This document shows positions 9,677 through 20,039 of a stretch of DNA of 64,000 nt, in pieces. The notes under the pieces are model-generated. The model had not been told where the DNA came from. It did no database searches and saw nothing but the letters and a program-made list of their open reading frames with translations. The position numbers and the translations under genes are program-made. This DNA is from Croceibacterium segetis (GTDB taxonomy: Bacteria; Pseudomonadota; Alphaproteobacteria; Sphingomonadales; Sphingomonadaceae): positions 62,001-126,000 of the forward strand of contig NZ_JAANOZ010000004.1 of assembly GCF_011320115.1 (NCBI RefSeq). Reading direction: 5' to 3'. Numbering within the stretch: the first letter of the stretch is position 1; each line of letters begins with the position of its first letter.

Positions 9677-10899
9677 CGCAGCTTCTCCCGCCGCTCGAGC
9701 GCGCCGGCGAGGCCGAGGCCCTCGCGGCTGAGAAATGGATTGCGCCGGGTCAGCGCCAGCAACAGGCCCACGGTCAGGCACTGCGCGATGGTCGACGAGC
9801 CGCCGTAGCTGACCAGCGGCAGGGTCATTCCCTTCGAGGGGAACAGCTGCAGGTTGACGAGCACGTTGATGAACGCCTGCCCGCCGAACAGCGCGGCGAG
9901 GCCCGAGCAGGCGAGAACCGTGAACAGGTTCTCCTCCTCGACCAGGCGGATGATCACCTTGAGCACGATGGCCAGGTAAAGCAGCACGACCAGCGCGCAG
10001 ACCAGCAGGCCGAATTCCTCGCCGATGACCGAGAAGATGTAGTCGGTGTGCGCCTCGGGCAGTTGCATCTTGCGCTGGCCGAGCCACAGGCCGGTGCCGG
10101 TCCACCCCCCGGCGAGAAGCGTACGGCTGGCAAGGTCGACCTGGTCGAACGCGGTGCCGCCGCCGAGGAAGCTGTCGATCCGGTGGCGAGCGTTCTCGTA
10201 GAAGAAATAGGCGAGCACCAGCGCGCCGACTCCCGCGCCACCGGCCATCATGATCTTCTTCATCGGCATGCCGGCGAGCATCGCCACGACGAGCCAGGCG
10301 CCGACGAACAGGATGGCGTCGCCGAGGTCGGGCTGGGCCATCAGCAGCACCGCGACGAGGGCCGTCAGCGCGCCGCTGATCGGGATCACCGGCAGGGTGG
10401 AATCGCGCAGCTTCCACGAGAGGATCCACGCCATCAGGATCGCGAAGGCGGGCTTGAGGAATTCGCTCGGCTGGAACCGCATGCCGATGCTGATCCAGCG
10501 CTTGGCGCCGTTGACCTCGCTGCCGACAATCGGGACCAGGACGAGGAACACCAGCATCGTCGCGCCGAGCACGATGCCGCCGCGGCGGGCGGTGTCGCGC
10601 GGGACCATCGAAATGCCGAGCATCGTGCACACGCCGACGAACTGCCAGCGCAAGTGCGCCCAGAGGAAGTAGAGATCGTCGAGCTTGCCGGCCGCGCCCG
10701 ACAGCCGCCGGGCGCTCGCCGGTGAGGCGGCGGCGACGGCGATCGCGCCGAGCGCCATCAGCGCCAGCACCAGCGCCAGCAGCACATGATCGATCTCGCG
10801 CCACCAGACCCGCAGCTGCGCCTTGCGGGTCTGCTTGAAGCGCGGCGCGACCGGCGCGCGTTCGCCGGGGCGCGGGATATAGGGGCGCGCGGCGGTCAT
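9673..10899 (-). CDS. ftsW: SEDS peptidoglycan glycosyltransferase FtsW
   Basis: Polytopic inner-membrane septal peptidoglycan polymerase, working with FtsI. Seen: 408 aa, a proline-rich cytoplasmic N-terminus, then about ten hydrophobic segments starting with [20 protein letters not shown]. The SEDS-family signatures GAKRWISIGMRFQPSEFLKP in the middle and FINVLVNLQLFPSKGMTLPLVSYGGSS near the C-terminus are clear. The start at 10899 (MTAARPYIP) overlaps the murD stop by four bases. The position between murD and murG is the canonical dcw place for ftsW, which separates it from the elongation paralogue RodA. Confidence 0.96.
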   Translation of the reverse strand: MTAARPYIPRPGERAPVAPRFKQTRKAQLRVWWREIDHVLLALVLALMALGAIAVAAASPASARRLSGAAGKLDDLYFLWAHLRWQFVGVCTMLGISMVPRDTARRGGIVLGATMLVFLVLVPIVGSEVNGAKRWISIGMRFQPSEFLKPAFAILMAWILSWKLRDSTLPVIPISGALTALVAVLLMAQPDLGDAILFVGAWLVVAMLAGMPMKKIMMAGGAGVGALVLAYFFYENARHRIDSFLGGGTAFDQVDLASRTLLAGGWTGTGLWLGQRKMQLPEAHTDYIFSVIGEEFGLLVCALVVLLYLAIVLKVIIRLVEEENLFTVLACSGLAALFGGQAFINVLVNLQLFPSKGMTLPLVSYGGSSTIAQCLTVGLLLALTRRNPFLSREGLGLAGALERREKLR

Positions 10900-12224
10900 G
10901 CCGCAGGCTCGCGCTCGGCGACCTTGGCGCCGGTCAGGCTGGCGACAATGTCGCGAAAGCTGTCGCCGCGCGCCTCGTAATCCTTGAACTGGTCGAAGCT
11001 GGCGCACGCAGGCGACAGGAGGATCGTGTCTCCAGGCTTGGCGGCCGCCATCGCCCGCTGAACGGCTTCGCAGAGCATCTCGCAGCGCTCGACGTGCATC
11101 GCCGGTTCGAGGATGTCGGCGAAGTGCGGCCCCGCCTCGCCGATGGTGTAGGCGGCGGCGACATGGCCGAAGTGCGGCGCGCAATCGTCGAGATCGTCGC
11201 CTTTAGGCAGGCCGCCGACGATCCAGTGGACCCGCGGATAAGCCGCCAGCGCCGGAGCGGTCGAGGCCGGGTTGGTCGCCTTGCTGTCGTTGACGAAAGT
11301 GATCCCGCCGAAAGTGCCCAGCACTTCCATCCGGTGCGGCAGGCCGCGGAAGGTGGTCAGGCCGGCTTCGATCGCGTCGCCAGAGAGCCCCAGCTCGGCG
11401 GCAATGGCCGAAGCGATGGCGGCGTTCTGCAGGTTGTGCGGACCCTTGAGCCCGAGCCATCCCGCCTGCCGGTCGCGCAGCGCCGCCGGTTCGGCGCAAG
11501 TCGCGCGTCCGGCCGCGCGCAAAAGCGCCTGCTCGGCGTAGATCGCCTGGGTCGGTTCGTCGTCGCAACCGAACACGGCGAAATGCCTTTCGTCCTGCAT
11601 CGCGAACAGGTGCGCCTTCGAGGCAGCGTAGGCGTCAAAGCTGGGATAGCGGTCGAGGTGGTCGGGCGTGACGTTGGTCAGCGCCGCCGCCTCGCAATCG
11701 AGGCTGTAGGTGAGGTCGAGCTGGTAACTTGAGAGCTCGAGAACGTAGATGCCGCCTTCCGGCAACGGGTCCTGGCCGAGGATCGGCAGGCCGATGTTCC
11801 CACCCATGGCGCTCGGGACGCCCGCCGTCTCCAACAGGTGGTGCACCAGCGCGGTGGTGGTCGACTTGCCGTTGGTGCCGGTAATGCCGACGACCTTGTG
11901 CCGCGGCAGGCTCGGCCGGGCGAGCGCGAACAGCTCGATGTCGCCGATCAGCGGCACGCCGGCCTCGCGAGCCCGGGCGGCGATCGGATGGGTGTTGAGC
12001 GGCACGCCGGGCGAGAGGACCACGCCGTCGAACCCGGCGAGGTCGATCTCGAGCGGATCGGCGATGGTTGCGATACCGGCCACTTCCTCGCGCGGGCCCG
12101 GGCGGCGATCCCAGGCGGTCACCTCCGCTCCGCTGGCGTGCAGCGCCTGGACCGTCGCCATCCCCGAGCGGGCGAGGCCGAGCACGGCGTAACGCTTCCC
12201 GGCGAAGGCGGGCGAGACGATCAT
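10896..12224 (-). CDS. murD: UDP-N-acetylmuramoyl-L-alanine--D-glutamate ligase MurD
   Basis: Adds D-Glu to UDP-MurNAc-L-Ala. Seen: 442 aa, an N-terminal Rossmann-like region [17 protein letters not shown], the P-loop GTNGKST at 116-122, the central motif [20 protein letters not shown], and a C-terminal domain with [17 protein letters not shown] and [14 protein letters not shown]. The ATG at 12224 overlaps the mraY stop by four bases and no frame extends upstream. All catalytic-region motifs of Mur ligases are in the expected order. Confidence 0.97.
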   Translation of the reverse strand: MIVSPAFAGKRYAVLGLARSGMATVQALHASGAEVTAWDRRPGPREEVAGIATIADPLEIDLAGFDGVVLSPGVPLNTHPIAARAREAGVPLIGDIELFALARPSLPRHKVVGITGTNGKSTTTALVHHLLETAGVPSAMGGNIGLPILGQDPLPEGGIYVLELSSYQLDLTYSLDCEAAALTNVTPDHLDRYPSFDAYAASKAHLFAMQDERHFAVFGCDDEPTQAIYAEQALLRAAGRATCAEPAALRDRQAGWLGLKGPHNLQNAAIASAIAAELGLSGDAIEAGLTTFRGLPHRMEVLGTFGGITFVNDSKATNPASTAPALAAYPRVHWIVGGLPKGDDLDDCAPHFGHVAAAYTIGEAGPHFADILEPAMHVERCEMLCEAVQRAMAAAKPGDTILLSPACASFDQFKDYEARGDSFRDIVASLTGAKVAEREPAA

Positions 12225-13291
12225 CGGACCTTGAGCGTCGCGAGCCCGAGCAGCGCGAGCACGATCGAGACGATCCAGAAACGGATCACCACGGTCGATT
12301 CGGACCAGCCGAGCTGCTCGAAATGATGGTGGATAGGCGCCATGCGGAAGATCCGCCGCCCGGTTCGCTTGAACCAGAACACCTGGATCATCACGCTGGC
12401 GGTCTCCATGACGAACAGCCCGCCGACGATCAGCAGAACGATTTCATGGTGGCTGGCGACGGCGATCGCGCCGAGCGCGCCGCCGAGGGCGAGGCTGCCG
12501 GTATCGCCCATGAACACCGCCGCCGGGGGCGCGTTGAACCACAGGAAGGCGAGCCCCGCGCCCATGATCCCGGTGCACATGATCGCCAGTTCGCCTGCGC
12601 CGGGAACGTGCGGGATGCCGAGGTAATGCGAATAGTCGACGCGGCCGACGAGGTAGCAGATGATCGCGAACGTCCCGGCAGCGATCACCACCGGCATCGT
12701 CGCCAGCCCGTCGAGGCCGTCGGTCAGGTTCACCGCGTTGCCCGCGCCGACCATCACCGTTGCGGCGAAAAGGTAATAGAACGGCCCCAGCGGGATCACC
12801 CGGTCGGAGAAGAACGGCACGTAGAGATTGGTGCTGACCTGGCCGACGATGAGGTAGGCGGCGATCCCGGCGACGAGGAACTCGGCGAGCAGCCGCACGC
12901 GCCCGGAAACGCCCTTGTGGCTGCGCTTGGCGACTTTGTCGAAATCGTCGAGGAAGCCGATCAGCCCGAAGCCGCCGGTGACCGCGAGGCAGGCCCAGAC
13001 GAACGGGCTCCTCAGGTCCATCCAGAGCAGCATCGAGATCAGCAGCGAGGTAAGGATCATCAGCCCGCCCATCGTCGGCGTGCCGACCTTGGCCTGGTGC
13101 GATTGCGGTCCGTCGCTGCGGATCGGCTGGCCCTTGCCCTGCCGCACGCGCAGCATCGAGATGAATTTCGGCCCGATCATCAGCCCGAGCGCGAGCGCCG
13201 TGAGCAACGTCGCCCCGGAGCGGAAGGTCTGGTAGCGGACGAGGTTGAACAGTCCCTCGAAGTCAAGCCATTGCGCCAGCAGGTACAGCAT
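12221..13291 (-). CDS. mraY: Phospho-MurNAc-pentapeptide transferase MraY
   Basis: Polytopic enzyme that transfers phospho-MurNAc-pentapeptide to undecaprenyl phosphate to give lipid I. Seen: 356 aa with about ten hydrophobic segments. The family motifs [13 protein letters not shown], the Asp-rich [17 protein letters not shown] and [13 protein letters not shown] are present, as is the HHHFE motif in [15 protein letters not shown] near the C-terminus. The start at 13291 (MLYLLAQWL) was chosen because it matches the family; an upstream in-frame start at 13462 lies inside murF. The gap to murF is 10 bp. Confidence 0.97.
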   Translation of the reverse strand: MLYLLAQWLDFEGLFNLVRYQTFRSGATLLTALALGLMIGPKFISMLRVRQGKGQPIRSDGPQSHQAKVGTPTMGGLMILTSLLISMLLWMDLRSPFVWACLAVTGGFGLIGFLDDFDKVAKRSHKGVSGRVRLLAEFLVAGIAAYLIVGQVSTNLYVPFFSDRVIPLGPFYYLFAATVMVGAGNAVNLTDGLDGLATMPVVIAAGTFAIICYLVGRVDYSHYLGIPHVPGAGELAIMCTGIMGAGLAFLWFNAPPAAVFMGDTGSLALGGALGAIAVASHHEIVLLIVGGLFVMETASVMIQVFWFKRTGRRIFRMAPIHHHFEQLGWSESTVVIRFWIVSIVLALLGLATLKVR

Positions 13292-13301
13292 TCTCGAACG
13301 T

Positions 13302-14759
13302 CTAGCCTTCCCTGGCGGCGAAATGGGCAACCACCCGCGCCAGTCCGACGGAATTCGAACCTTTGACCAAGACGGCGTCGCCGCCGGCCAGGCCGAATTC
13401 CTCGAGCGCGGCGATGGCCTCACCCGGTCCTTCGCAATGGGCAAAGCGGAAGGGCTTGCCAAGCGGATTGTGCCCTCCTTTCCCCAGTTCGCGCGCGAGT
13501 GCGACCATCTCGGGACCCACCAGAATGGCGAAATCGACTTGCGCTTCGGCCAGCGGCTCGGCGAGCTGAGCGTGGAACGCGGGCGCGAAGTCGCCCAATT
13601 CCTTCATGCTGCCGAGCACGGCGATGCGGCGCGTAGCAGGGGTATGGCCGAGTTGCGCCAGTGTCGCCCGCATCGAGGCGGGGTTGGCGTTGTAACTCTC
13701 GTCGATCAGCAGCGCATGGCCGCCGGGGACGGCGATGCGGTGACGTGCGCCGCGGCCCTTGAGGCCGCCCATCTCGGCGAGCGCGAGCCCGGCGGCGCCC
13801 AAGTCGCCGCCCGCGGCGTAAACCGCGCCCATCACGGCTAGCGAGTTGGAAATCCAGTGCTCGCCCGGCTCGGCGACGGTGTAGCACAGCCGCCGGTCAC
13901 CGAGCGCCGCCGTTACCAGCGAGCCGCCGTTGGCCGAAGGCACCGCGTCGAGCAGCCGCACGTCGGCTTCACGCGCCTTGCCGAAGGAGAGCACTTTCGC
14001 GCCGGCCTTCACCGCCGCATCGCGCAGACGCGCGAAATGGACGCTGTCGATCGGGATTACCGCGGTGCCCCCGGGCACCAGCCCGCCGAAAATCTCCGCC
14101 TTGGCGTCGGCGATCGCCTCCTCGCTGCCGAGGTTCTCGATGTGCGCCGGAGCGATGGTGGTGATGACGGCGACGTGCGGGCGGACCTGTTCGGTCAACG
14201 CCGCGATCTCGCCGGCGTGGTTCATGCCCATCTCGAACACGCCGTAGGCGCTCGCGCCCGGCATCCGAGCGAGGCTGAGCGGCACGCCGACATGGTTGTT
14301 GTAGCTCTTGACCGAGCGGTGTGCCGCGCCGTGGCTGGCGCGGTCGAGCGCGGTGAAGATCGCTTCCTTGACCCCGGTCTTGCCGACCGAGCCGGTGACC
14401 CCGATCACCGTGCCTCCGGCCCGCTCGCGGGCGAAAGCACCCAGGGCCTCGAGCGCCCTGGTGGTATCCTCGACCAGCACGTGCGGCCCATCGATCGGCC
14501 GTTCGACGAGCGCCGCGGCGGCGCCGTTGGCGAAAGCCTTGTCGAGAAACTCGTGCCCGTCGGAGCTCTCGCCCTTCAGCGCGACGAACAGGTCGCCGGG
14601 CCGCACTTCGCGCGAATCCGTCTCGACGCCGGCGACCTGGAACGGTCCGCTGGCGGTTCCGCCGGTCGCATCGGCAATTTCGGCGGCGGTCCACAAGGCC
14701 AATCGGTATCGGTCGGCGAGCTTGGTCGGCCACGCCAGGACCCGTTCGAGCGCATTCAT
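13302..14759 (-). CDS. murF: UDP-MurNAc-tripeptide--D-Ala-D-Ala ligase MurF
   Basis: Completes the UDP-MurNAc-pentapeptide by adding D-Ala-D-Ala. Seen: 485 aa, an N-terminal substrate domain with [19 protein letters not shown], the P-loop GSVGKT at about 123-128 (Ser-Val in place of the more common Thr-Asn, which is frequent in MurF), [20 protein letters not shown] in the central domain, and [18 protein letters not shown] in the C-terminal domain. It starts at 14759 (MNALERVL), four bases after the murE stop. An N-terminal extension before the Mur-ligase domain (about 20 residues) may be real or may reflect a later start. Confidence 0.96.
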   Translation of the reverse strand: MNALERVLAWPTKLADRYRLALWTAAEIADATGGTASGPFQVAGVETDSREVRPGDLFVALKGESSDGHEFLDKAFANGAAAALVERPIDGPHVLVEDTTRALEALGAFARERAGGTVIGVTGSVGKTGVKEAIFTALDRASHGAAHRSVKSYNNHVGVPLSLARMPGASAYGVFEMGMNHAGEIAALTEQVRPHVAVITTIAPAHIENLGSEEAIADAKAEIFGGLVPGGTAVIPIDSVHFARLRDAAVKAGAKVLSFGKAREADVRLLDAVPSANGGSLVTAALGDRRLCYTVAEPGEHWISNSLAVMGAVYAAGGDLGAAGLALAEMGGLKGRGARHRIAVPGGHALLIDESYNANPASMRATLAQLGHTPATRRIAVLGSMKELGDFAPAFHAQLAEPLAEAQVDFAILVGPEMVALARELGKGGHNPLGKPFRFAHCEGPGEAIAALEEFGLAGGDAVLVKGSNSVGLARVVAHFAAREG

Positions 14760-14763
14760 TCCC

Positions 14764-16227
14764 TCAAGCTCCTTCCGCGGCGGCGCATTCGCGCGCGACC
14801 GTTACGTCGTCGAACGGCAGCACGCGCATGGCGTCTCCCGAACCGACGATCTGCCCCTGTTCGTGTCCCTTGCCGGCGATCAACACGATGTCGCTCGGCC
14901 CCGCTTCGGCAATGGCCGCAGCAATCGCCGCGCGCCGGTCGCCAATCTCGCGCGCTTTCTGCCCCGCCCCGGCGAGCACCGCGGCGCGGATGGCCGCCGG
15001 GTCTTCGCCGCGGGGATTATCGTCTGTGACGATCACCAAGTCCGCAAGTTCCGCCGCCACCGCGCCCATCGGCTCACGCTTGCCCTGGTCGCGGTCGCCG
15101 CCGGCGCCGAAAACGATGATCAACCGCCCCTCGAGATGCGGCCGCAGCGCCTCGATCGCCGCGCCGAGTGCGTCGGGCGTATGGGCGTAGTCGACATAGA
15201 CCGGCGCGCCGGCGAGCGTGATCGTCGCGCGCTCGAGCCGCCCGCGCACCGGCTGCAGCCGTCCGAGCGCGTCGACGATGCGCGCCGGGTCGCCGCCGGT
15301 CGCCAGCACCAGCCCGGCCGCGGTCAAGGCGTTGGCGGCCTGGTAGGCGCCTATCAGCGGCAGCATCACGACCTCGTTGCGGCCGGCAATCTCTATCTCG
15401 AGTTCCTGTCCGAGCTGGCCCGGTTCGGCTCCGAGCAGGCGGATGTCGTCGCCATGCTCGCCGACGGTGACGAGGCGCAGGCCACGCTCGCGAACGCGCT
15501 TGAGAACCCGGCCCGACCATTCGTCATCGGCCCAGATCACCGCGGCCCCGCCATCCGAGACGACTTCGGAGAACAGCCGCATCTTGGCGGCAAAGTAGTC
15601 CTCCATGTCGGCGTGGTAGTCGAGGTGGTCGCGCGACAGGTTGGTGAACGCCCCGGCCGACACCGGCAGCCCTTCGTTGCGGTACTGGCTGAGCCCGTGA
15701 CTGGAAGCCTCGTAGGCGACGTGGGTCACGCCCTCGCGCGCGAGACCGGCCACATTCGACAGGAAAGTGACGATGTCGGGCGTGGTCAGCCCGGTCGAGA
15801 CGCTTTCGTCGGGCGTGGTCACGCCGAGCGTGCCGATCGACGCCGCGCGCTCGCCGCACATCCGCCAGATCTGCCTGGTCATCTCGACGGTCGAGGTCTT
15901 GCCGTTGGTGCCGGTGACCGCGACGATCGTGTCGGGCACCGGGCGGAAGAACTGCGCGGCGAGGCGGGCGAAGGCGCGCCGCGGGACCGGATCGGCGATA
16001 TGTGCCGCGCGCTCGACTTTCGCTTCGGGCCGCGCGACCACCGCGATCGCTCCGGCGCTGACCGCCGCGGGGATGAACTCCTCGCCATTGACCACCGCAC
16101 CCTGGAAGGCGCCGAATACCGTGCCGGGGGCGACTTTGCGGTGATCGATCGCGAAGCCGGTCACCTGGGCGTCCGACGCGGTTCCGGCATCGAGCCCCGC
16201 CGCGGCGGCGAGCGGGCCGAGCTTCAT
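14764..16227 (-). CDS. murE: UDP-MurNAc-L-Ala-D-Glu--2,6-diaminopimelate ligase MurE
   Basis: Adds the third residue of the stem peptide. Seen: 487 aa, the N-terminal FAIDHRKVAPGTVFGAFQG, the P-loop GTNGKT at 106-111, NLSRDHLDYHADMEDYFAAK in the central domain, and the C-terminal motif TDDNPRGEDP. The DNPR motif is the known specificity signature for meso-diaminopimelate, so the wall is predicted to be the usual Gram-negative mDAP type. The ATG at 16227 overlaps the ftsI stop by four bases (ATGA). Confidence 0.97.
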   Translation of the reverse strand: MKLGPLAAAAGLDAGTASDAQVTGFAIDHRKVAPGTVFGAFQGAVVNGEEFIPAAVSAGAIAVVARPEAKVERAAHIADPVPRRAFARLAAQFFRPVPDTIVAVTGTNGKTSTVEMTRQIWRMCGERAASIGTLGVTTPDESVSTGLTTPDIVTFLSNVAGLAREGVTHVAYEASSHGLSQYRNEGLPVSAGAFTNLSRDHLDYHADMEDYFAAKMRLFSEVVSDGGAAVIWADDEWSGRVLKRVRERGLRLVTVGEHGDDIRLLGAEPGQLGQELEIEIAGRNEVVMLPLIGAYQAANALTAAGLVLATGGDPARIVDALGRLQPVRGRLERATITLAGAPVYVDYAHTPDALGAAIEALRPHLEGRLIIVFGAGGDRDQGKREPMGAVAAELADLVIVTDDNPRGEDPAAIRAAVLAGAGQKAREIGDRRAAIAAAIAEAGPSDIVLIAGKGHEQGQIVGSGDAMRVLPFDDVTVARECAAAEGA

Positions 16228-17951
16228 TCGTTGCCCCCGCCGTCACCGACGAGAGGCTTGAGGTCCGACAGGTCGATGTCGCGGTTGTCGTCCGGCAGCA
16301 CACCGAGCATCGGGCCGATCCGCGGGATCAGCCGGCCGACGATCGGCACCGCGTTCCACGCGGCCGTGCGCTGGAACGAGCTGGCGGCGACCGCCTTGGG
16401 CTCGTCGAGCATGGCGACGACGACATAGCGCGGGTGATCCATCGGGAAGGCCGAGGCGAAAGTCGCGACCACCGAATGCTTGTTGTAACCGCCCGCGGCC
16501 GCCTTCTCGGCGCTGCCGGTCTTGCCGCCGACGCGGAAGCCCGGGGCGTTGGCCTTGCGGCCGGTGCCGTAGACGGTGATCATCCGCAGGAGCTGGTTCA
16601 TCCGCGCGCTGGTGCTGGCCTTGAACACTCGCCGCCCGCGGGCTTCCTCGCCCGGCTTGACCTTGAGCAGCGTTGCCGGGCGCCAGATGCCGCCGTTGAC
16701 CAGCGCGGCATAGGCGGCGGCGAGATGCAGCGGGGTGACCGCGACGCCGTGACCGAAGCCGACGGTCATCGTCCGCAGCCGGGGCCAGGGGGGCTTGTGC
16801 CAGATCGGAAAGCCGCGCGCCGGCAGTTCGATGTAGGGCCGCTCGCTCATGCCGAGGTCGGACAGCGCGCGCGACAGGCGGTCGCCGCCGAGCTGTGCGG
16901 CAATCTGCGCGCTGACGATGTTCGACGAATGGATCAGCGTCTCGGGAATGTTGAGCGAAGCACCGAGGTTCTCGTCGTCGTGGATGGTGAAGCCGTCGAC
17001 GTGCAGCGGCGCGGCGGGATAGCGCGTGGCCAGGTTGGTGATCACGCCGGCGTCGATCGCCGCCGCGACCGTCAGCGGCTTGAAGGTCGAGCCGAGCTCG
17101 TAGACCTCGTTGGTCACCCGGTTGAACATCCGCTGCTGGCCTTCGGCGTCGATCTTGTTGGGATCGAACGAGGGCAGCGAAGCAAGCGCGAGAACTTCGC
17201 CGGTGTCGACGTCGAGCACGATACCGGCGGCGCCCACCGCTTCGACCGCGCGCATTCCGCTGGCCAGCTCGTCTTCGAGCGCGCCTTGCACGCGGACGTC
17301 GATCGACAGCGGCACCGGCCGGCCACGCTCGGTCGGGTCGAGCAGGCGCTTGTCGAGGAAGGACTCCATGCCCACGCGGCCGTGCCCGTCCGAAGCGACG
17401 TAGCCGAGCACGTGCGCGGCGAGGTTGCCCTGCGGATACTGGCGATCGCTCTCGCCGGGGGTCTCGAGGGCGAGCTCGCCGATGGCGTTCACCGCGTTGA
17501 CCTCATTGGGCAGGACGCGACGGCGCAGGTAACCCGGCTTGCCGGCGGCTAGGAAGCGGGCGGTCGCGGCGAGGTCCATGTCGGGGAAGATCGCCTTGAG
17601 CCGCGCGGCGACGACGGCCGGCGGGTTGACCAGCGGCGGGCCGCCGTCCTCGAGCGCCTGCGGGTTGTACCACAGGGCATAGGCCGGGAACGCCCGCGCC
17701 AGCGGCACGCCGTTGCGGTCGGTGATCTCGCCGCGCGGCGGCAGCAGCGCCTGGGCCATCGAATGCTCGGTCGGAGCCGGCTGGACCACGCCGAGCCAGG
17801 CGATGCGAATCAGCGCGACGAAGGCGACCAGCGCGAAGCCGCCGGCGAGCAGTAGCATGCGCAGCTGCGCCGTGAGCAGCTCGCGGTGGCGGATGTCGAC
17901 GAGGCGGATGCGCGAGCGGGCGAAACCGGCATCGAACGTCATCGCGTTCAT
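16224..17951 (-). CDS. ftsI: Septal transpeptidase FtsI (PBP3)
   Basis: Inner-membrane-anchored class B penicillin-binding protein that crosslinks septal peptidoglycan. Seen: 575 aa, one membrane segment near residues 30-52 (LRMLLLAGGFALVAFVALI), the PBP dimerisation domain, then the transpeptidase domain with the three active-site motifs: STFK (catalytic Ser about residue 288), SSN in LIHSSNIVSAQIA, and KTG in FRVGGKTGSAEK. The C-terminus DIDLSDLKPLVGDGG is an acidic tail. The start MNAMTFDAG at 17951 overlaps the ftsL stop; the ATG three codons later is an alternative. Confidence 0.96.
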   Translation of the reverse strand: MNAMTFDAGFARSRIRLVDIRHRELLTAQLRMLLLAGGFALVAFVALIRIAWLGVVQPAPTEHSMAQALLPPRGEITDRNGVPLARAFPAYALWYNPQALEDGGPPLVNPPAVVAARLKAIFPDMDLAATARFLAAGKPGYLRRRVLPNEVNAVNAIGELALETPGESDRQYPQGNLAAHVLGYVASDGHGRVGMESFLDKRLLDPTERGRPVPLSIDVRVQGALEDELASGMRAVEAVGAAGIVLDVDTGEVLALASLPSFDPNKIDAEGQQRMFNRVTNEVYELGSTFKPLTVAAAIDAGVITNLATRYPAAPLHVDGFTIHDDENLGASLNIPETLIHSSNIVSAQIAAQLGGDRLSRALSDLGMSERPYIELPARGFPIWHKPPWPRLRTMTVGFGHGVAVTPLHLAAAYAALVNGGIWRPATLLKVKPGEEARGRRVFKASTSARMNQLLRMITVYGTGRKANAPGFRVGGKTGSAEKAAAGGYNKHSVVATFASAFPMDHPRYVVVAMLDEPKAVAASSFQRTAAWNAVPIVGRLIPRIGPMLGVLPDDNRDIDLSDLKPLVGDGGGNE

Positions 17952-18457
17952 TCGCCGACGTCTCCGATCGCCGCCGCCAGTGGAATGCGCAGCGCGCCGC
18001 CTTCGTGGCTGGCGACGAGCGCGACACGGCGCGGCTCGGGCTCGAGCAGCCGGTCGTCGATCGGCTTGCCGGTCAGCGGTGAAAGGAACTTGGGATAGGC
18101 CGGCGCGTCCTCGCCCGTGGCGAGGCTGGCGACGCGGATCGGCTCCGGCGCACCGGCGGCGCGCGGCGTGCCGAACTGCGCCAGCTGGCGCTCGTTCTCG
18201 ACGAACTGCTTGGCGGTGGGCGCCGAATAGCCGAACTCGACGCGGTTCCAGCTGGCCAGCTGCTGCTGGCTCGCGCGGGTCTCGAACTCGGTCGCCAGCA
18301 GGGTCTTCTGGTTCTCCAGCGCGACGATCTTGCGCTCGGCGCTGACGACCTCGCTGCGCACCGCGTGGACCTTCAGGTGCAAGCCGAGATAGAGCACCGT
18401 GCACAGCGCCAACACGGCGATCCAACCCATCCGGCGCAGGCGGCTTTGCTGGGTCAT
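17948..18457 (-). CDS. ftsL: Cell division protein FtsL
   Basis: Bitopic divisome protein, expected to form a complex with FtsB and FtsQ and to help activate FtsWI. Seen: 169 aa, a short basic N-terminus [11 protein letters not shown], one membrane segment at about 11-27 ([17 protein letters not shown]), then a coiled-coil stretch [20 protein letters not shown]. The first 90 residues match FtsL length. The remaining 80 form a Pro/Ala-rich periplasmic extension that E. coli FtsL lacks. Identification rests on the topology and its place between rsmH and ftsI, since FtsL sequences are poorly conserved. Confidence 0.88.
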   Translation of the reverse strand: MTQQSRLRRMGWIAVLALCTVLYLGLHLKVHAVRSEVVSAERKIVALENQKTLLATEFETRASQQQLASWNRVEFGYSAPTAKQFVENERQLAQFGTPRAAGAPEPIRVASLATGEDAPAYPKFLSPLTGKPIDDRLLEPEPRRVALVASHEGGALRIPLAAAIGDVGE

Positions 18458-19395
18458 GCGGCCTCCCTCGCCGGTGCGGCGGTGCGGACGGCGGAGCGAA
18501 GCGTGGCGGAACGCGCCCGCGGATTGCGCGAGATTTCCGTCTCCGTCGGGCGAATGGCGCGGGAAACCCGGGCGAAGACCGGAGGGGTGCCGGCCTTCGC
18601 CTCGGGCATATGGCGCGAGGCACCCGCCTGGGCTCCCGCAGCCTCGCGCAGGAAACGCTTCACGATACGATCTTCGAGCGAATGGAAGGTGACGACCGCC
18701 AGCCGTCCGCCCTCGCGCAGCAGCTCTTCGGCGGCGCTGAGGCCGGTCTCGAGCTCGTCGAGCTCGGCGTTGACGTGGATCCGCACCGCCTGGAACGCGC
18801 GCGTCGCCGGGTCCTTCGGCGCGCCGGGGCGATAACCGAGAGCTTTCCTGACCACGCGCGCAAGATCGCCGGTGGTCGCGAGCGGACGGGCGGCCACGAT
18901 CGCACGGGCGACGCGGCGGCTCTGGCGCTCCTCACCGTAGCGGTAGATGACATCGGCGATGTCTTCCTCGCGCGCCGCGTTGAGGAACTCGGCCGCGCTT
19001 TCGCCCTCGCGGCTCATGCGCATGTCGAGGGGGCCTTCGGCCGAGAAGGCGAACCCGCGTCCGGCCTGGTCGAGCTGCATCGAGGACACGCCGATATCCA
19101 TCGCCACTCCATCGACGCGCGCGATCCCGGCATGCGCGAGCGCGGCGACCATTTCGGAGAAGCGCCGCTGGTGGAGCACGAGCCGCGGCGGAGTTTCGCC
19201 GGTCTCGGGGAACTTCGCGCCGGCGGCGATAGCGTCGGGATCGCGATCGAATGCGTGCACGGTGGCGCCGCGATCGAGGAACGCCCGGGTGTAGCCGCCG
19301 GCGCCGAAGGTCGCATCGACCACAACGTCGCCGGGCCGCGGATCGAGCGCGGCGACGACTTCGTCGAGCAGGACGGGGACATGGGGAGCCGTCAC
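18454..19395 (-). CDS. rsmH: 16S rRNA m4C1402 methyltransferase RsmH (MraW)
   Basis: SAM-dependent N4-methylation of C1402 in 16S rRNA. Seen: 313 aa from a GTG at 19395 ([17 protein letters not shown]). The SAM-binding motif [40 protein letters not shown], and [19 protein letters not shown] are diagnostic of RsmH. The GTG overlaps the mraZ stop by four bases (GTGA), so it is favoured over the much longer frame that runs through mraZ. It is the second gene of the dcw cluster as usual. Confidence 0.96.
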   Translation of the reverse strand: MTAPHVPVLLDEVVAALDPRPGDVVVDATFGAGGYTRAFLDRGATVHAFDRDPDAIAAGAKFPETGETPPRLVLHQRRFSEMVAALAHAGIARVDGVAMDIGVSSMQLDQAGRGFAFSAEGPLDMRMSREGESAAEFLNAAREEDIADVIYRYGEERQSRRVARAIVAARPLATTGDLARVVRKALGYRPGAPKDPATRAFQAVRIHVNAELDELETGLSAAEELLREGGRLAVVTFHSLEDRIVKRFLREAAGAQAGASRHMPEAKAGTPPVFARVSRAIRPTETEISRNPRARSATLRSAVRTAAPAREAA

Positions 19396-19901
19396 TTGCG
19401 CTTCCCCCTGGCAGCATCGCCGGCGAGGTTGCGGCAGGCGGCCTGCGGGCCTTCCCAGCCCTCGCCCATCGCGTAGAGCTCGGCCGGGCTCCACAGCGTG
19501 AAGAACTCGCCGGCGCCGTGGAAGAAGACCTCGTCCCGCAAATTCCCCAGTTCGGCGAGGTGGTCCGGCAGCACGAAGCGGCCGCTGGCGTCGAACGGCA
19601 CCTGTTCGAAGCCCCACAGCTGCATCGAGCGCAAGTCGCGGTCGAAATCGCGGCCGAGGCGCGTAGCACGCTCTTCCTCGCGATCGAGATAGTTCTCGAA
19701 ACTGTCGGTGCGCGAGAGGCCGAAGCCGGTGAGGCATTTCCAGCGGTCGTGCTTGGCGAGGCACAGCACGCGCTCGTTGCCGCTCGAATCGGTGACCGCC
19801 TTGCGGAAGGCGGCGGGCAGCGCGAGGCGGTTCTTCTCAGCCTTTAGCGAGAAGCCCTGTCCGCTGTATCCGTTCAACCTCTCCGCCACTTCCCCCGGCA
19901 C
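19392..19901 (-). CDS. mraZ: Division/cell-wall cluster transcriptional repressor MraZ
   Basis: DNA-binding regulator of the dcw promoter, built from two AbrB-like beta-barrel halves. Seen: 169 aa. First half: [21 protein letters not shown]. Second half: [20 protein letters not shown], the characteristic DxxGR...P repeat. A GTG start at 19901 is supported by GAGG five bases upstream; a GTG four codons in is an alternative. It is the first gene of the cluster, so it is expected to control its own transcript and all the genes after it. Three GGGGA repeats lie 139-163 bp upstream and are a candidate binding site. Confidence 0.93.
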   Translation of the reverse strand: MPGEVAERLNGYSGQGFSLKAEKNRLALPAAFRKAVTDSSGNERVLCLAKHDRWKCLTGFGLSRTDSFENYLDREEERATRLGRDFDRDLRSMQLWGFEQVPFDASGRFVLPDHLAELGNLRDEVFFHGAGEFFTLWSPAELYAMGEGWEGPQAACRNLAGDAARGKRK

Positions 19902-19949
19902 CCCACCCTCAAGAGTTCATTCCCCGATCGGCAAATCTTCCCCGCTCGC

Positions 19950-19969
19950 GGCCGCGCGCCAACGCGGCC
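19950..19969 (-). promoter_or_regulatory. GC-rich hairpin in the mraZ leader
   Basis: GGCCGCG and CGCGGCC form a perfect 7-bp stem around a 6-base loop, 49 bp upstream of the mraZ start. No T-run follows on the minus strand, so it is not a standard terminator. It could be a leader structure that affects mRNA stability or translation; this is inference. Confidence 0.4.
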
Positions 19970-20039
19970 CGATCGCCCCGACTCAGGGCGCGCTCCGGGC
20001 TAATTGTCCGATGGACTCGCTATCTATCGCGGGTCAGGC

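Noticed and set aside
14308-16428. 706-codon plus-strand frame opposite murF and murE
   Set aside because: Covers two certain genes antisense; composition is that of a GC-rich shadow with no ribosome site or motifs.
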